Assembly (NCBI RefSeq): GCF_946151055.1
Contig: NZ_CAMGYZ010000001.1
Coordinates: 310,001 to 374,000 of the forward strand
Source of the DNA: Bacillus sp. Marseille-Q3570
GTDB lineage: Bacteria; Bacillota; Bacilli; Bacillales; Fictibacillaceae
Length of the DNA stretch: 64,000 bases
Direction: 5' to 3'
Shown: positions 24,994 through 32,953 of the stretch, piece after piece
How the letters are laid out: every line of letters begins with the position of its first letter
How positions within the stretch are numbered: position 1 is the first letter of the stretch
Translations under genes and position numbers: made by a program
Notes under the pieces: model-generated
What the model saw: the letters and a program-made list of their open reading frames with translations, nothing else
Database searches by the model: none
What the model was told of the DNA's origin: nothing

Positions 24994-26391
24994 GTGATTA
25001 GTACAACACTATTAAGTAAAGAAAAGGAAATCTATTCTGTCACTGGAGAAGAACGGATCGGCGTCATCCCCATTATGGAAAAAGAGTCAGTAGAAAAAGC
25101 GATCCATAAAGCGAAAGAAGCTCAACCGCAATGGGCGGAAATTGAATTATACAAGAGAGCTGATATCCTTCATGATTGGGCAGATCAATTGTTAAAGAAC
25201 CAGGCGAACATTGCTGAGGTGATTTCCAAAGAAGTCGGAAAAGGGTATAACGCAGCCAAAAAAGAAGTTACTCGGACCGCTGACCTTATTCGCTACGTTG
25301 CTGAAGAAGGTTGCAGAATGCATGGTGAATTGTTGAAAGGTGATTCATTCAAAGGGGGAAAAGCAACAAAAATGGCGATGGTGGAGCAGGCTCCATTAGG
25401 TGTCGTCCTTGCCATCTCCCCATTCAACTACCCCGTTAACCTTGCTGCTTCGAAGATCGCACCTGCCCTAATCAGTGGTAATGCTGTCGTCTTCAAGCCA
25501 GCTTCCCAAGGTGCTTTAAGCGGATTACTTATGGTAGAGGCTCTATTACAAACAGATATTCCTCAAGAAGTGGTCCAAACAGTGACTGGGAAAGGATCTG
25601 AAATTGGAGACTTGCTCGTCACCCATCCAGATATCGACATGATTACCTTTACAGGTAGTTCAGCGACGGGACAAGCGATCTCTCAAAAAGCAAAAATGAA
25701 ACCTGTCGTTTTGGAACTAGGCGGCAAGGATCCTGCCTTTGTATTAGAGGATGCTGATTTATCGTTAGCAGCCGAACAGATTGTCAGCGGTGCTTTTTCT
25801 TACTCTGGACAACGCTGTACCGCAATCAAACGTGTACTGGCGGATCAAAAGATCGCAGATGAACTAATTGGTAAAATCAAGGAACTGGTTGAACAATTAT
25901 CTGTGGGATCACCTGAAGAAAATGCAACGATCACACCATTGATCAATACTCAAGCAGCTGATTATGTGGAGGAATTAATTGAAGAGGCACTAGAAAAAGG
26001 GGCCGCTCCCGTTTTGAATCATAAAAGAGTAAACAACTTGATCTCCCCTGCTCTTCTCGATCATGTCACCACTGATATGCGAATCGCCTGGGAAGAGCCA
26101 TTCGGACCTGTCCTGCCAATCCTGCGTTTCAAGGAAGAAGCAGAAATGATCAAAATTGCAAACCAATCAGAATATGGACTTCAAGCAAGCATTTTTACCA
26201 AAAACGTTCAAAAAGCGTTCTTTATGGGTTCGAAGCTGAATGTTGGATCTGTCCAGCTGAATGCGAAAACAGAGCGCGGACCAGATCACTTTCCGTTCAT
26301 TGGAGCCAAAAGCTCTGGTCTTGGCTCTCAAGGCATCCGTCGTAGTATTGAATCCATGACACGTGATAAACTTTTTGTCTTAAATCTATAA
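24994..26391 (+). CDS. gapN: GapN-type NADP-dependent glyceraldehyde-3-phosphate dehydrogenase (aldehyde dehydrogenase superfamily)
   Basis: Likely the non-phosphorylating enzyme that oxidises glyceraldehyde-3-P to 3-phosphoglycerate with NADP, bypassing GapA and phosphoglycerate kinase and yielding NADPH. The 465 residues show ISPFNYPVNLAASKIAPAL, TFTGSSATGQAI, VLELGGKDPAFV (general-base Glu), and the catalytic Cys in YSGQRCTAIKRV. The AIKR following the Cys and the ERGPDHFPFIGAKSSGLG tail are GapN-like rather than general ALDH. It starts with GTG, AAGGAG 7 nt upstream. A cre site and a good promoter precede it. Another ALDH specificity cannot be excluded. Confidence 0.85.
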   Translation: MISTTLLSKEKEIYSVTGEERIGVIPIMEKESVEKAIHKAKEAQPQWAEIELYKRADILHDWADQLLKNQANIAEVISKEVGKGYNAAKKEVTRTADLIRYVAEEGCRMHGELLKGDSFKGGKATKMAMVEQAPLGVVLAISPFNYPVNLAASKIAPALISGNAVVFKPASQGALSGLLMVEALLQTDIPQEVVQTVTGKGSEIGDLLVTHPDIDMITFTGSSATGQAISQKAKMKPVVLELGGKDPAFVLEDADLSLAAEQIVSGAFSYSGQRCTAIKRVLADQKIADELIGKIKELVEQLSVGSPEENATITPLINTQAADYVEELIEEALEKGAAPVLNHKRVNNLISPALLDHVTTDMRIAWEEPFGPVLPILRFKEEAEMIKIANQSEYGLQASIFTKNVQKAFFMGSKLNVGSVQLNAKTERGPDHFPFIGAKSSGLGSQGIRRSIESMTRDKLFVLNL

Positions 26392-26534
26392 CACTTTGTA
26401 TTAATCAGAATAAGAATAAGGGCGTCCTCTAATTAAAAATTAAGGGGACACCCATTTCTGTTTTTCGGTGGAATTTTTGTCTTTAAAAGCTACATATTGT
26501 TGAAGATTATTTCTATAAATCATGTTAATTTCAT

Positions 26535-26885
26535 TCACAGATGACTAAGAATATTGATTAGCTTTCCGAATGGATCTTTTACAAAAAATCGCCGAACCCC
26601 CCACGGTTCGTTAGCTGGTCCATACTCAATCGGAATCCCTGCATCTTTAATACGAGTTAGTGCATCTTCGAGGTCATCAACTTCAATTGACAAATCAGGC
26701 ACTGGCGTCTCAGAGCCTCCTTGTGAGAGGAAGCTGATTTGAGTAGTCATTTTCTCGTCGGAGCCGTAAGTTGCAATCCATCCCAGGTCCATCAGTTGAT
26801 CAAGTCCGAGTACTTCCCCGTAAAAGTACTTTGCTTTGGTAATGTTCTGTGTCTCAACATTGGCAACAATTCGTTTGACCTTCAT
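26535..26885 (-). CDS. VOC-family (glyoxalase/bleomycin-resistance fold) protein
   Basis: About 116 residues with one VOC domain: MKVKRIVANVETQNITKAKY at the start, FYGEVLGLDQLMDLGW, PDLSIEVDDLEDALTRIKDAGI, then WGVRRFFVKDPFGKLINIL, the typical end. The function could be a metal-dependent lyase or a drug-binding protein. The start at 26885 has a perfect AGGAGG 6 nt upstream; in-frame sequence further up is not conserved in character. It is isolated between the gapN gene and the DUF4129 operon. Confidence 0.85.
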   Translation of the reverse strand: MKVKRIVANVETQNITKAKYFYGEVLGLDQLMDLGWIATYGSDEKMTTQISFLSQGGSETPVPDLSIEVDDLEDALTRIKDAGIPIEYGPANEPWGVRRFFVKDPFGKLINILSHL

Positions 26886-27006
26886 TTTTACCTCCTGAAT
26901 GTTTTTATGTTGATACAAATTTCTACAATCACTGAAAGCTCCCCGATTTACAAAAAACTTAACTAGCCAACATTTATAGGTGCATTTGAAAACCAAGTTC
27001 CTTTTG

Positions 27007-28233
27007 CTATTCTTTATCTTTTTTCGTTGAACGGTATTTCTTTTTCGCCCAATGGTTCAATGCTGAAATCGACTTCCGGTATTGTTCTGCTTCCTGTTCA
27101 TTGACCTCTTCCTCGCCATATCGTACCCTCTTATAAATCCGATCAATTTCGCATTGTAATTCCTCTGGTGCATTAACTCTGTTCATCCATTCGGAGGCAG
27201 ATTCATGTTGAAAACGGCCGTAAGTGATCTTCGCCATCCTTTTTTCTAATTTATACAGTTGTTTCCTTATATTGTTTTCAGGTGGTTTACTCCGTTTAAA
27301 TCCAAATAGAGATTCAGGGTTCGTACCACCAGCTTTCCTTGAATCGATTCCAGCTGAAACTGTAGAATAATCCATTATCTTGATCTTATTTTTATAATAC
27401 TTATAGACATACCATACCAATAGGAGCAATCCGATCAGAAGTATGATATTCAATAGAGTATCTGAAGCTTCGATATTGAACTCACCAAGCTCCTCAGGCC
27501 TTACTTCTACTGTACCTTCTTGATCGTCACCCTCTTGTTGCAATTCTCCAGGTGAAAATATGTTTGCGAACCAATTGAAAAAAGCGTTCAAAGGAAGAAA
27601 AAAGATGAGCGACAAAACAGCTGTAACGATTTTCAACACGAAAAATGCGCCAGCCTTCACGACAGGAAGAAAAATGGCAATGACGACAGAAATACCGAAA
27701 AATGCGGAAATCATGTAGTATAAAAAACGTTTTAATTCAGGATCAGCTGGTTGTTGCACCATCATTCTATTTAAACGTACAAATACGAACATGCAAAATT
27801 GAGAAATCGCAATCCAAAGAACATATACCAGTTGATCATTGGTATTGTACAGAAAAAAGAAGAAGATAGCGCCAATGGTCGTTGATAGCAAAATCGGAAA
27901 CTCTTGTTGGAGATCAGCATCGGCATAATGTCTGGAATAACGGATTGTAGTAATCACACCTAATACTGCAAGATAGAACAAATCTTCACCTAATCCAGCC
28001 ACGAGACCGATTCCCCAGATAAGTGGTATCGTTATAATGATTTTCCCGGTTGTCAGCTCCATTCGCGGTAAAATCATTTCATAGAGTATCCCTCCCCCAA
28101 TCATCACGATCAGTGTAGGGACAATGACGCTCGTTTCGAAAGGTGCGTACAACCATGTTGTAATTAACAAGAGGAGCAGGATATCCAGGGAATAATTCAA
28201 CCACCTGGAGCGAATGTACGCCCATTTATTCAT
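27007..28233 (-). CDS. DUF4129-type membrane protein (third gene of MoxR/DUF58 operon)
   Basis: Membrane protein of 408 residues. The N-terminal half (about 1-230) has six to seven hydrophobic segments. An acidic extracytoplasmic loop (about 232-255) is followed by one further helix (about 260-278) and a cytoplasmic DUF4129-like tail with RKQLYKLEKRMAKITYGRFQ and SEWMNRV. In related operons a transglutaminase-like domain lies between; it is missing here. It overlaps the DUF58 gene by 4 nt (ATGA). Genes of this type, next to MoxR and DUF58, are thought to help assemble or secrete extracytoplasmic complexes; the exact role is unknown. Confidence 0.7.
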   Translation of the reverse strand: MNKWAYIRSRWLNYSLDILLLLLITTWLYAPFETSVIVPTLIVMIGGGILYEMILPRMELTTGKIIITIPLIWGIGLVAGLGEDLFYLAVLGVITTIRYSRHYADADLQQEFPILLSTTIGAIFFFFLYNTNDQLVYVLWIAISQFCMFVFVRLNRMMVQQPADPELKRFLYYMISAFFGISVVIAIFLPVVKAGAFFVLKIVTAVLSLIFFLPLNAFFNWFANIFSPGELQQEGDDQEGTVEVRPEELGEFNIEASDTLLNIILLIGLLLLVWYVYKYYKNKIKIMDYSTVSAGIDSRKAGGTNPESLFGFKRSKPPENNIRKQLYKLEKRMAKITYGRFQHESASEWMNRVNAPEELQCEIDRIYKRVRYGEEEVNEQEAEQYRKSISALNHWAKKKYRSTKKDKE

Positions 28234-29438
28234 GAAATCGACCTCCTGGGAGCATAGTGCTCTAGCTTAGCACTGTCTGCATCGATGTAAACCTTATGTA
28301 GATCAATTCCTTGTCTGAGCCATTCATAATAATACGCTGCATCTGATTTATCATCCCCGACCAGGATGACGACTGTTGCATCCACCTGTTGCCGGTTGAA
28401 AAGGGTCAGTACACGGAACATCGGCATCCTGATGCTATTGATGTTCAACCTTGCCAATAACTCCAACGCTTTGACCAGATGAGATTTCCCTTCTCCCATT
28501 TCCAGATGCATGAATGGCAATCTCCCCATCGTTTTGATATTCACGAAAATTTCAAATGGAATATGATGCTGTACTGCGTATTGGCATAAGTAAGCCGTAT
28601 GGCTGATTTGTTTTTCCAATAATTCAGATTCCCTTATATGCGCGACTTCCTCTGGATCCATAACGACGTTCAGGAGGATTGTCCATGATTGTAAGACGGT
28701 CTTTTCGTGCAGCTTGGTCTGCATTTCTTCCATTCTTGCAGATGCTTTCCAATGAATGCGTTGGAACGAATCCCCGGGAAGATAATCACGTGTCCCCACC
28801 ACTGCAGTGTGATCTTCATACAAAGAGCTCTGAACAGGGCGTGTCCCCTGACTAAACTTGATCAAATCTTCTACTCCAGATACAGGTAGAATCGTAGGGT
28901 AAACTATGAATTCCGTTTGTATGAGCCGATCGTTGATCATTTTCACAGTTGCAAGACTGAGTAAGTCAGAGACATGAACTTCTAAATTCGAGATTTTCGC
29001 GACCCCTCGTTTCAGCCCCTTGATTTCAAAAGTCATATTCTTTTCTTCACCAGGGAAAAAGGATAACGGCAAAATATATTCATCTGCATTCTTTCGTTCT
29101 TCAGTTGGATTCATATTTTGGAACGTAATATTATTATTTACGAGTAACCTGAGTCTAGCATTGAACACAGGTAATTTACTGTAATTGGTCAACGACATGT
29201 TCCACGTCGTCTCATCTTCCGGAAATAACCTGACCTTCTCTTTTTCATTTGCATAAAAAAGTTTTTGCGATACTTTGTGGATATAATACATCGACATGAA
29301 AGAGCTCAACCCTATCAAAACCCCAGCCAAAAACATCAGATAGGATTTCCCATAAATCGCAAATATGATCAAAAAGATTGCTAGGACACGAAGTATTCGT
29401 ATACTTCTATCCGAATTCAGGATTCTGCGCCAGATCAT
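28230..29438 (-). CDS. DUF58-domain protein
   Basis: A 402-residue protein with two N-terminal membrane helices (about 12-52), a beta-rich middle region, and the DUF58 block near residue 215: GTRDYLPGDSFQRIHWKASA, followed by a von Willebrand-A-like domain (TILLNVVMDPEEVAH ..., ATVVILVGDDKSDA). It overlaps both neighbours by 4 nt, so it is translated together with the MoxR ATPase and the DUF4129 protein. Such trios resemble yeaC-yeaD-yebA in Bacillus. Role not established. Confidence 0.85.
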   Translation of the reverse strand: MIWRRILNSDRSIRILRVLAIFLIIFAIYGKSYLMFLAGVLIGLSSFMSMYYIHKVSQKLFYANEKEKVRLFPEDETTWNMSLTNYSKLPVFNARLRLLVNNNITFQNMNPTEERKNADEYILPLSFFPGEEKNMTFEIKGLKRGVAKISNLEVHVSDLLSLATVKMINDRLIQTEFIVYPTILPVSGVEDLIKFSQGTRPVQSSLYEDHTAVVGTRDYLPGDSFQRIHWKASARMEEMQTKLHEKTVLQSWTILLNVVMDPEEVAHIRESELLEKQISHTAYLCQYAVQHHIPFEIFVNIKTMGRLPFMHLEMGEGKSHLVKALELLARLNINSIRMPMFRVLTLFNRQQVDATVVILVGDDKSDAAYYYEWLRQGIDLHKVYIDADSAKLEHYAPRRSIS

Positions 29439-30385
29439 TGGTTGACCGCTCCAGACTCGACTGGCACCTCGACTTCATCCAGAATATCCAGGATCACTTG
29501 TCTCTGCGTTTTACGCAATTCACCTTCCATCGAAAGAACAAGACGATGTGATAAAACGTATGGTGCAAGCTTCTTACAGTCTTCCGGAACTACATACTCC
29601 CTTCCATTGATCCAGGCATATGCTTGTAATGCACGCATGAAAGCTAACGTTCCACGAGGACTTACACCAACTTCGATATTTTTTGATCGGCGCGTCTCCA
29701 TGATGATTCTCAATAGGTACGACTCGATTTCATCAGAAAGGTGGACTTCTTTAATCATCTTCTGCATCTGAATGATTTCATCAGGTGAAAAAATTGACTC
29801 TAGATGTTCTATCGGCTCTTCTTTACGATAAGCTCTCATCATCTGTTGCTCCTCGAGTAAAGATGGATAGCCGACGTTCAATTTTAATAGAAAACGATCC
29901 ATTTGCGCTTCAGGTAATGGAAAGGTTCCATGTGATTCAATCGGATTCTGTGTCGCCAGTACGATAAACGGATTAGGCAGAGCACTCGTTGCACCATCAA
30001 TCGTTACCTGCCTCTCTTCCATCACTTCCAGGAGACTCGATTGTGTCCTCGGAGTAGCACGGTTGATTTCATCAGCAAGAAGCACATGCGTCATCACCGG
30101 CCCGAATCTCGTTTCAAATTCCCTTGTTTTCGGATTGAGATATTGGATCCCTGTTACATCTGATGGCAATACATCCGGTGTGAATTGGATACGCCCGAAT
30201 GAACCTGCGATGGATTTTGCGATACTTTTCGCCAGCATCGTCTTCCCTGTGCCGGGCACATCTTCCATCAACACATGCCCCTTTGCAAGCAATGCAACCA
30301 GAATCAGCTCGACACTTTCTTCCTTACCGATCAGAACTTTGCCGATCGATTCTTTTACTTCATTCAGTTTCATCTTCACTTCCAT
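29435..30385 (-). CDS. MoxR-family AAA+ ATPase
   Basis: Chaperone-like ATPase of 316 residues. Walker A is in VLMEDVPGTGKTMLAKSIAK, Walker B in HVLLADEINRATPRTQSSLL, sensor 1 in FIVLATQNPIE and arginine-rich sensor 2 in VSPRGTLAFMRALQA. The ATG at 30385 has GGGGGA 8 nt upstream; an ATG 9 nt further up overlaps that site. Its 5' end overlaps dinB by 26 nt, so the trio is probably read through from dinB. It is thought to act with the von Willebrand-type DUF58 partner. Confidence 0.92.
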   Translation of the reverse strand: MEVKMKLNEVKESIGKVLIGKEESVELILVALLAKGHVLMEDVPGTGKTMLAKSIAKSIAGSFGRIQFTPDVLPSDVTGIQYLNPKTREFETRFGPVMTHVLLADEINRATPRTQSSLLEVMEERQVTIDGATSALPNPFIVLATQNPIESHGTFPLPEAQMDRFLLKLNVGYPSLLEEQQMMRAYRKEEPIEHLESIFSPDEIIQMQKMIKEVHLSDEIESYLLRIIMETRRSKNIEVGVSPRGTLAFMRALQAYAWINGREYVVPEDCKKLAPYVLSHRLVLSMEGELRKTQRQVILDILDEVEVPVESGAVNQ

Positions 30386-31583
30386 TACTGACATCCCCCT
30401 TTTTCTCTATACCTCTTCGAATCGATTGATTCCCATACTTACGATTAAGACGATCCAACGTTTCAAAAAGTTGTTCATCTTTTGTATGTTCTTTATATGA
30501 AAACAAGTCCAATTGTCTGGTTGCACTGCTTTTCTCAATCACTTGAGTCGCAGTGACCCCCAACAACCGCACCGGTCGATCATCCCAATGTTCTTTAAAA
30601 AGATGATAGGCAATATCAAAGATTTCGTCCTTCTGTTGAACTGGATTTGAAAACGTCTGGCTCCGGGTGATTGTTTTGCGGTTTGCATAACGGATGGTGA
30701 TTTGGATGGAAGTAGTGACGACTTTCTTTCGTTTCAATCGTTGTTCGAGTGACTCTGAAAGTTCCCTCAGTACTTTAGCTGCGTTATCAGAATGGAGTAT
30801 ATCACGGGGTAATGTCGTAGAGGTTCCTACTGATTTGAATTCACTAGATGCTTCTGGATCTACTGGTCGATCATCAATCCCTTTTGCACGGTTCCACAGT
30901 TTCTCGCCATTCCTGCCAAGATGAAGCTTCACTTCATGCTGACTTTTGGATGCTAAGTCACCAATGGTGTAAATCTTCACCTCATGGAATTTCTCCATCG
31001 TTTTCTTCCCTACTCCATGCATTTCTTCAATGGGTAATGGCCATAGTTTTGTTGCCAGTTCCCTTTTTCTCAATACGGTGATTCCCAGCGGCTTTTTCAT
31101 ATCAGAAGCCATTTTCGCCAAAAACTTATTTGGTGCAATACCAATACTGCACGGTAATTGCTGTTCTTCCATCAAACGATGCTGAATTTCTTTTGCCATT
31201 TCTATTGGTGAATACTCAGTAAACCTTTCCGTAATATCCATATAACCTTCATCAATTGAGATAGGTTCTACTAGATCTGTATATTCCGATAATAAATTGA
31301 ACATCTTTCGCGAAGCTGTACGATAGCGTTCAAAGGAAGGTGGCATGACAATGAGTTCCGGGCACTTCTGTCTTGCCTCCCAAACAGGCATCGTTGTACG
31401 TACACCTTTTGCCCTCGCTTCATAGCTGCTTGTGACAACGATCCCTCTCCGTTCTTCAACATTCCCAGCAATGGCAAGTGGTTTACCACGTAAATTCGGA
31501 TCACGTGCACATTCGACTGAAGCATAAAAACTGTTCATATCAACATGGAAGATTATTCTTGCTGTTTTGTTCTTTTTCAACAT
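30360..31583 (-). CDS. dinB: DNA polymerase IV
   Basis: Y-family translesion polymerase of about 407 residues. Catalytic motifs are IIFHVDMNSFYASVE and PISIDEGYMDIT; the palm, the helix-hairpin-helix region (IEEMHGVGKKTMEKFHEV), and the little finger (about 250-365) follow. QLDLFSY near the C-terminus is a sliding-clamp binding motif. I chose the ATG at 31583 because AAGGAG lies 5 nt upstream. Its position corresponds to yqjH. The MoxR-DUF58-DUF4129 genes follow with overlaps, an unusual operon for a polymerase. No classical LexA box (CGAAC-N4-GTTCG) is visible in front. Confidence 0.95.
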   Translation of the reverse strand: MLKKNKTARIIFHVDMNSFYASVECARDPNLRGKPLAIAGNVEERRGIVVTSSYEARAKGVRTTMPVWEARQKCPELIVMPPSFERYRTASRKMFNLLSEYTDLVEPISIDEGYMDITERFTEYSPIEMAKEIQHRLMEEQQLPCSIGIAPNKFLAKMASDMKKPLGITVLRKRELATKLWPLPIEEMHGVGKKTMEKFHEVKIYTIGDLASKSQHEVKLHLGRNGEKLWNRAKGIDDRPVDPEASSEFKSVGTSTTLPRDILHSDNAAKVLRELSESLEQRLKRKKVVTTSIQITIRYANRKTITRSQTFSNPVQQKDEIFDIAYHLFKEHWDDRPVRLLGVTATQVIEKSSATRQLDLFSYKEHTKDEQLFETLDRLNRKYGNQSIRRGIEKKGDVSNGSEDETE

Positions 31584-31627
31584 GAACTCCTTCACCTCGA
31601 ACATAATCGCCAAAAAATATTATTTTA

Positions 31628-31646
31628 AGAATATTTTGAATATTCT
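31628..31646. promoter_or_regulatory. Perfect 8-3-8 palindrome between dinB and the sigma-like gene
   Basis: AGAATATTTTGAATATTCT in the 111-nt divergent spacer. It lies 45 nt before dinB and 49 nt before the plus-strand gene, a good position for an operator of both. The binding protein is unknown; AT-rich palindromes also occur by chance. Confidence 0.45.
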
Positions 31647-31694
31647 ATTAAAAGGTGATAAAATGAAGCTATATAACGGAGGGAGGTAATTTAC

Positions 31695-31919
31695 ATGTAC
31701 AATCGAATTCGACATTATTCATGTACCCCTTATCCAGCTGTTCAATTGAAGGTCCTGGACACTTTAGAACAACTGAGAAGCATAAATCAGCGCTCCCCCA
31801 CGATTATTGAGCTTTCTAGACACATCGGTGTTTCTGTAGAATTGATCATCGAATCATTGGAATTCAGTTGTTCTTACAGCGAAGATGCAAACCTCCGAAT
31901 ATTCCACAGTTGCCATTAA
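31695..31919 (+). CDS. Stand-alone sigma-70 region-3-like miniprotein
   Basis: A 74-residue protein with AGGGAGG 9 nt before the ATG. Residues about 15-58 (QLKVLDTLEQLRS ... QRSPTIIELSRHIGVSVELI, then IESLEFSCSY) read like region 3 of sigma-B/F/G-type factors, where RSPT..E(I/L)A..LGVS..EV..A(L/M)E is typical. Regions 2 and 4, for core and promoter binding, are absent, and nothing in the flanks looks like their remains. The tail contains two cysteines and a final His. It may be a decoy, a DNA- or RNA-polymerase-binding modulator, or a fragment. It is divergent from dinB; the stop overlaps the MarR gene end. Confidence 0.65.
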   Translation: MYNRIRHYSCTPYPAVQLKVLDTLEQLRSINQRSPTIIELSRHIGVSVELIIESLEFSCSYSEDANLRIFHSCH

Positions 31920-32413
31920 CTACCTTTATTCATCGTTTTAGCAGTCTGTTCTGTCCAATCGATGAACTCACTCCCATGGAAATGTTGATTCAACTCCCGG
32001 TGAAATTTCATCAAGTTTTCTACAAACTGTCTGTTTTCATTTGAGTTTTCCCCAAAGTTTTCTAGATACTCATACAATTTATAGGAAAATTGTTTGGATT
32101 CTTCATATTTCTCTTTTCCTTTATCTGTCAAAACAGCGTATGATACCCTGCGGTCTGAACTCTTTTTGATAAGGGTGATGAGGCCTTTTTGCTTGAGACG
32201 TGTAATGACTTGCATGACAGTAGAAACATCCCACAACCCAATCGTAGCGATTTTCGTTATCGTCGCTTCTTTCTCAAGTTGTACGATCCATAGTACGTGC
32301 TGTTCTGCCTGGGTAAGCCCAATGCTTCTTGCTGATTTCTGCCACTCTTCTTCCAGTACTTTGTAGGTTCCTCTCAGATAGTTCATCATGATATGTAGAT
32401 TAGCTAATTTCAC
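31916..32413 (-). CDS. MarR-family regulator, Hpr(ScoC)-like
   Basis: Winged-helix regulator of about 165 residues. It aligns by eye with Hpr/ScoC of Bacillus: a VLEEEWQKSARSIGLTQAEQ region and HVLWIVQLEKEATITKIATI match the ...[23 protein letters not shown]... block, followed by DVSTVMQVITRLKQKGLI and the wing KKSSDRRVSYAVLTDKG. Hpr represses protease and sporulation genes. This protein is shorter than Hpr (about 200), so it is a relative, not clearly the orthologue. I use GTG at 32413, which has GCGAGG 8 nt upstream. It is convergent with the sigma-like gene. Confidence 0.78.
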   Translation of the reverse strand: MKLANLHIMMNYLRGTYKVLEEEWQKSARSIGLTQAEQHVLWIVQLEKEATITKIATIGLWDVSTVMQVITRLKQKGLITLIKKSSDRRVSYAVLTDKGKEKYEESKQFSYKLYEYLENFGENSNENRQFVENLMKFHRELNQHFHGSEFIDWTEQTAKTMNKGS

Positions 32414-32649
32414 TACCAACGCCTCGCTTTCTCTATTCTATTTAATAGGCATTAAAAGGTAGTTTTATATTAACATATATTGTAAGAGTCGACACCTTTC
32501 AATGCTTATCTAACAAAATTCGATACCTAGGTCCTGTATTTGCCTAGAACCAAGGAAGGATATAAAATAAGCAGTTAACTAGGAGAAAGAAACTTGAAAG
32601 ATACATTCAATTGTAATTTCCCGTTTGAAAAACCCGATTTCTTGTAACT

Positions 32650-32751
32650 ATTCCGGCGGAAAACTGAAGCATTCCGGCCATTCATGTGAATAATCCGGTG
32701 GAATTTCAGAAGAATCCGGCCACTTTATCATGGAATCCGGCCAAAGGTTAC
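32650..32751. repeat. Array of 21-bp units with A(A/T)TCCGGCCA core
   Basis: Five units start at exactly 32650, 32671, 32692, 32713 and 32734. The first ten bases of each unit are conserved (ATTCCGGCGG, ATTCCGGCCA, AATCCGGTGG, AATCCGGCCA, AATCCGGCCA) and the other eleven differ. It lies in the 541-nt gap between the MarR and PepT-like genes, upstream of a dispersed hairpin repeat. I see no convincing gene in this gap. Confidence 0.9.
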
Positions 32752-32802
32752 TTTTTACACAAATATCTACGAAAAATGATTAAGCGTACCTATATGAGTA
32801 TA

Positions 32803-32896
32803 AAGAAAACTTGGCAAAGCCAAGCCGCAGGCGTAGGCTGAGCCATTAGTTGCGCTTATACTGAAGAAAGTATTAATATACTTTCTTTAAGTACAA
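32803..32896 (+). repeat. Dispersed hairpin repeat (copy 5, nearly complete)
   Basis: AAAGAAAACTTGGCAAAGCC, GCAGGCGTAGGCTGAGCCAT, TAGTTGCGCTTATACTGAAG, the apex hairpin AAAGTATTAATATACTTTCT and TTAAGTAC. It is the best example of the unit with its short AT apex. Confidence 0.9.
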
Positions 32897-32927
32897 AAAA
32901 GAAGTTGACCAAAGGAAGTCCAACTTC
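32894..32927 (-). terminator. Terminator of the PepT-like gene
   Basis: Minus-strand GAAGTTG ... CAACTTC stem followed by TTTTTT, about 27 nt after the stop codon. Confidence 0.75.
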
Positions 32928-32953
32928 ACCCGGTCAACCATTTATCAAACAGA

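Noticed and set aside
31584-31694. LexA box for dinB
   Set aside because: No CGAAC-N4-GTTCG sequence is present; the palindrome at 31628 is different.
32594-32647. 17-codon mini-frame with TTG start behind AGGAG
   Set aside because: Too short to support; could be a leader peptide but no downstream structure or gene in that orientation fits.
32650-32751. Possible CRISPR array (regular units with variable segments)
   Set aside because: Units are 21 bp with 11-bp variable parts, far too short for repeat plus spacer, cores are degenerate, and no cas genes are present. The same holds for the arrays at 3481 and 17211.
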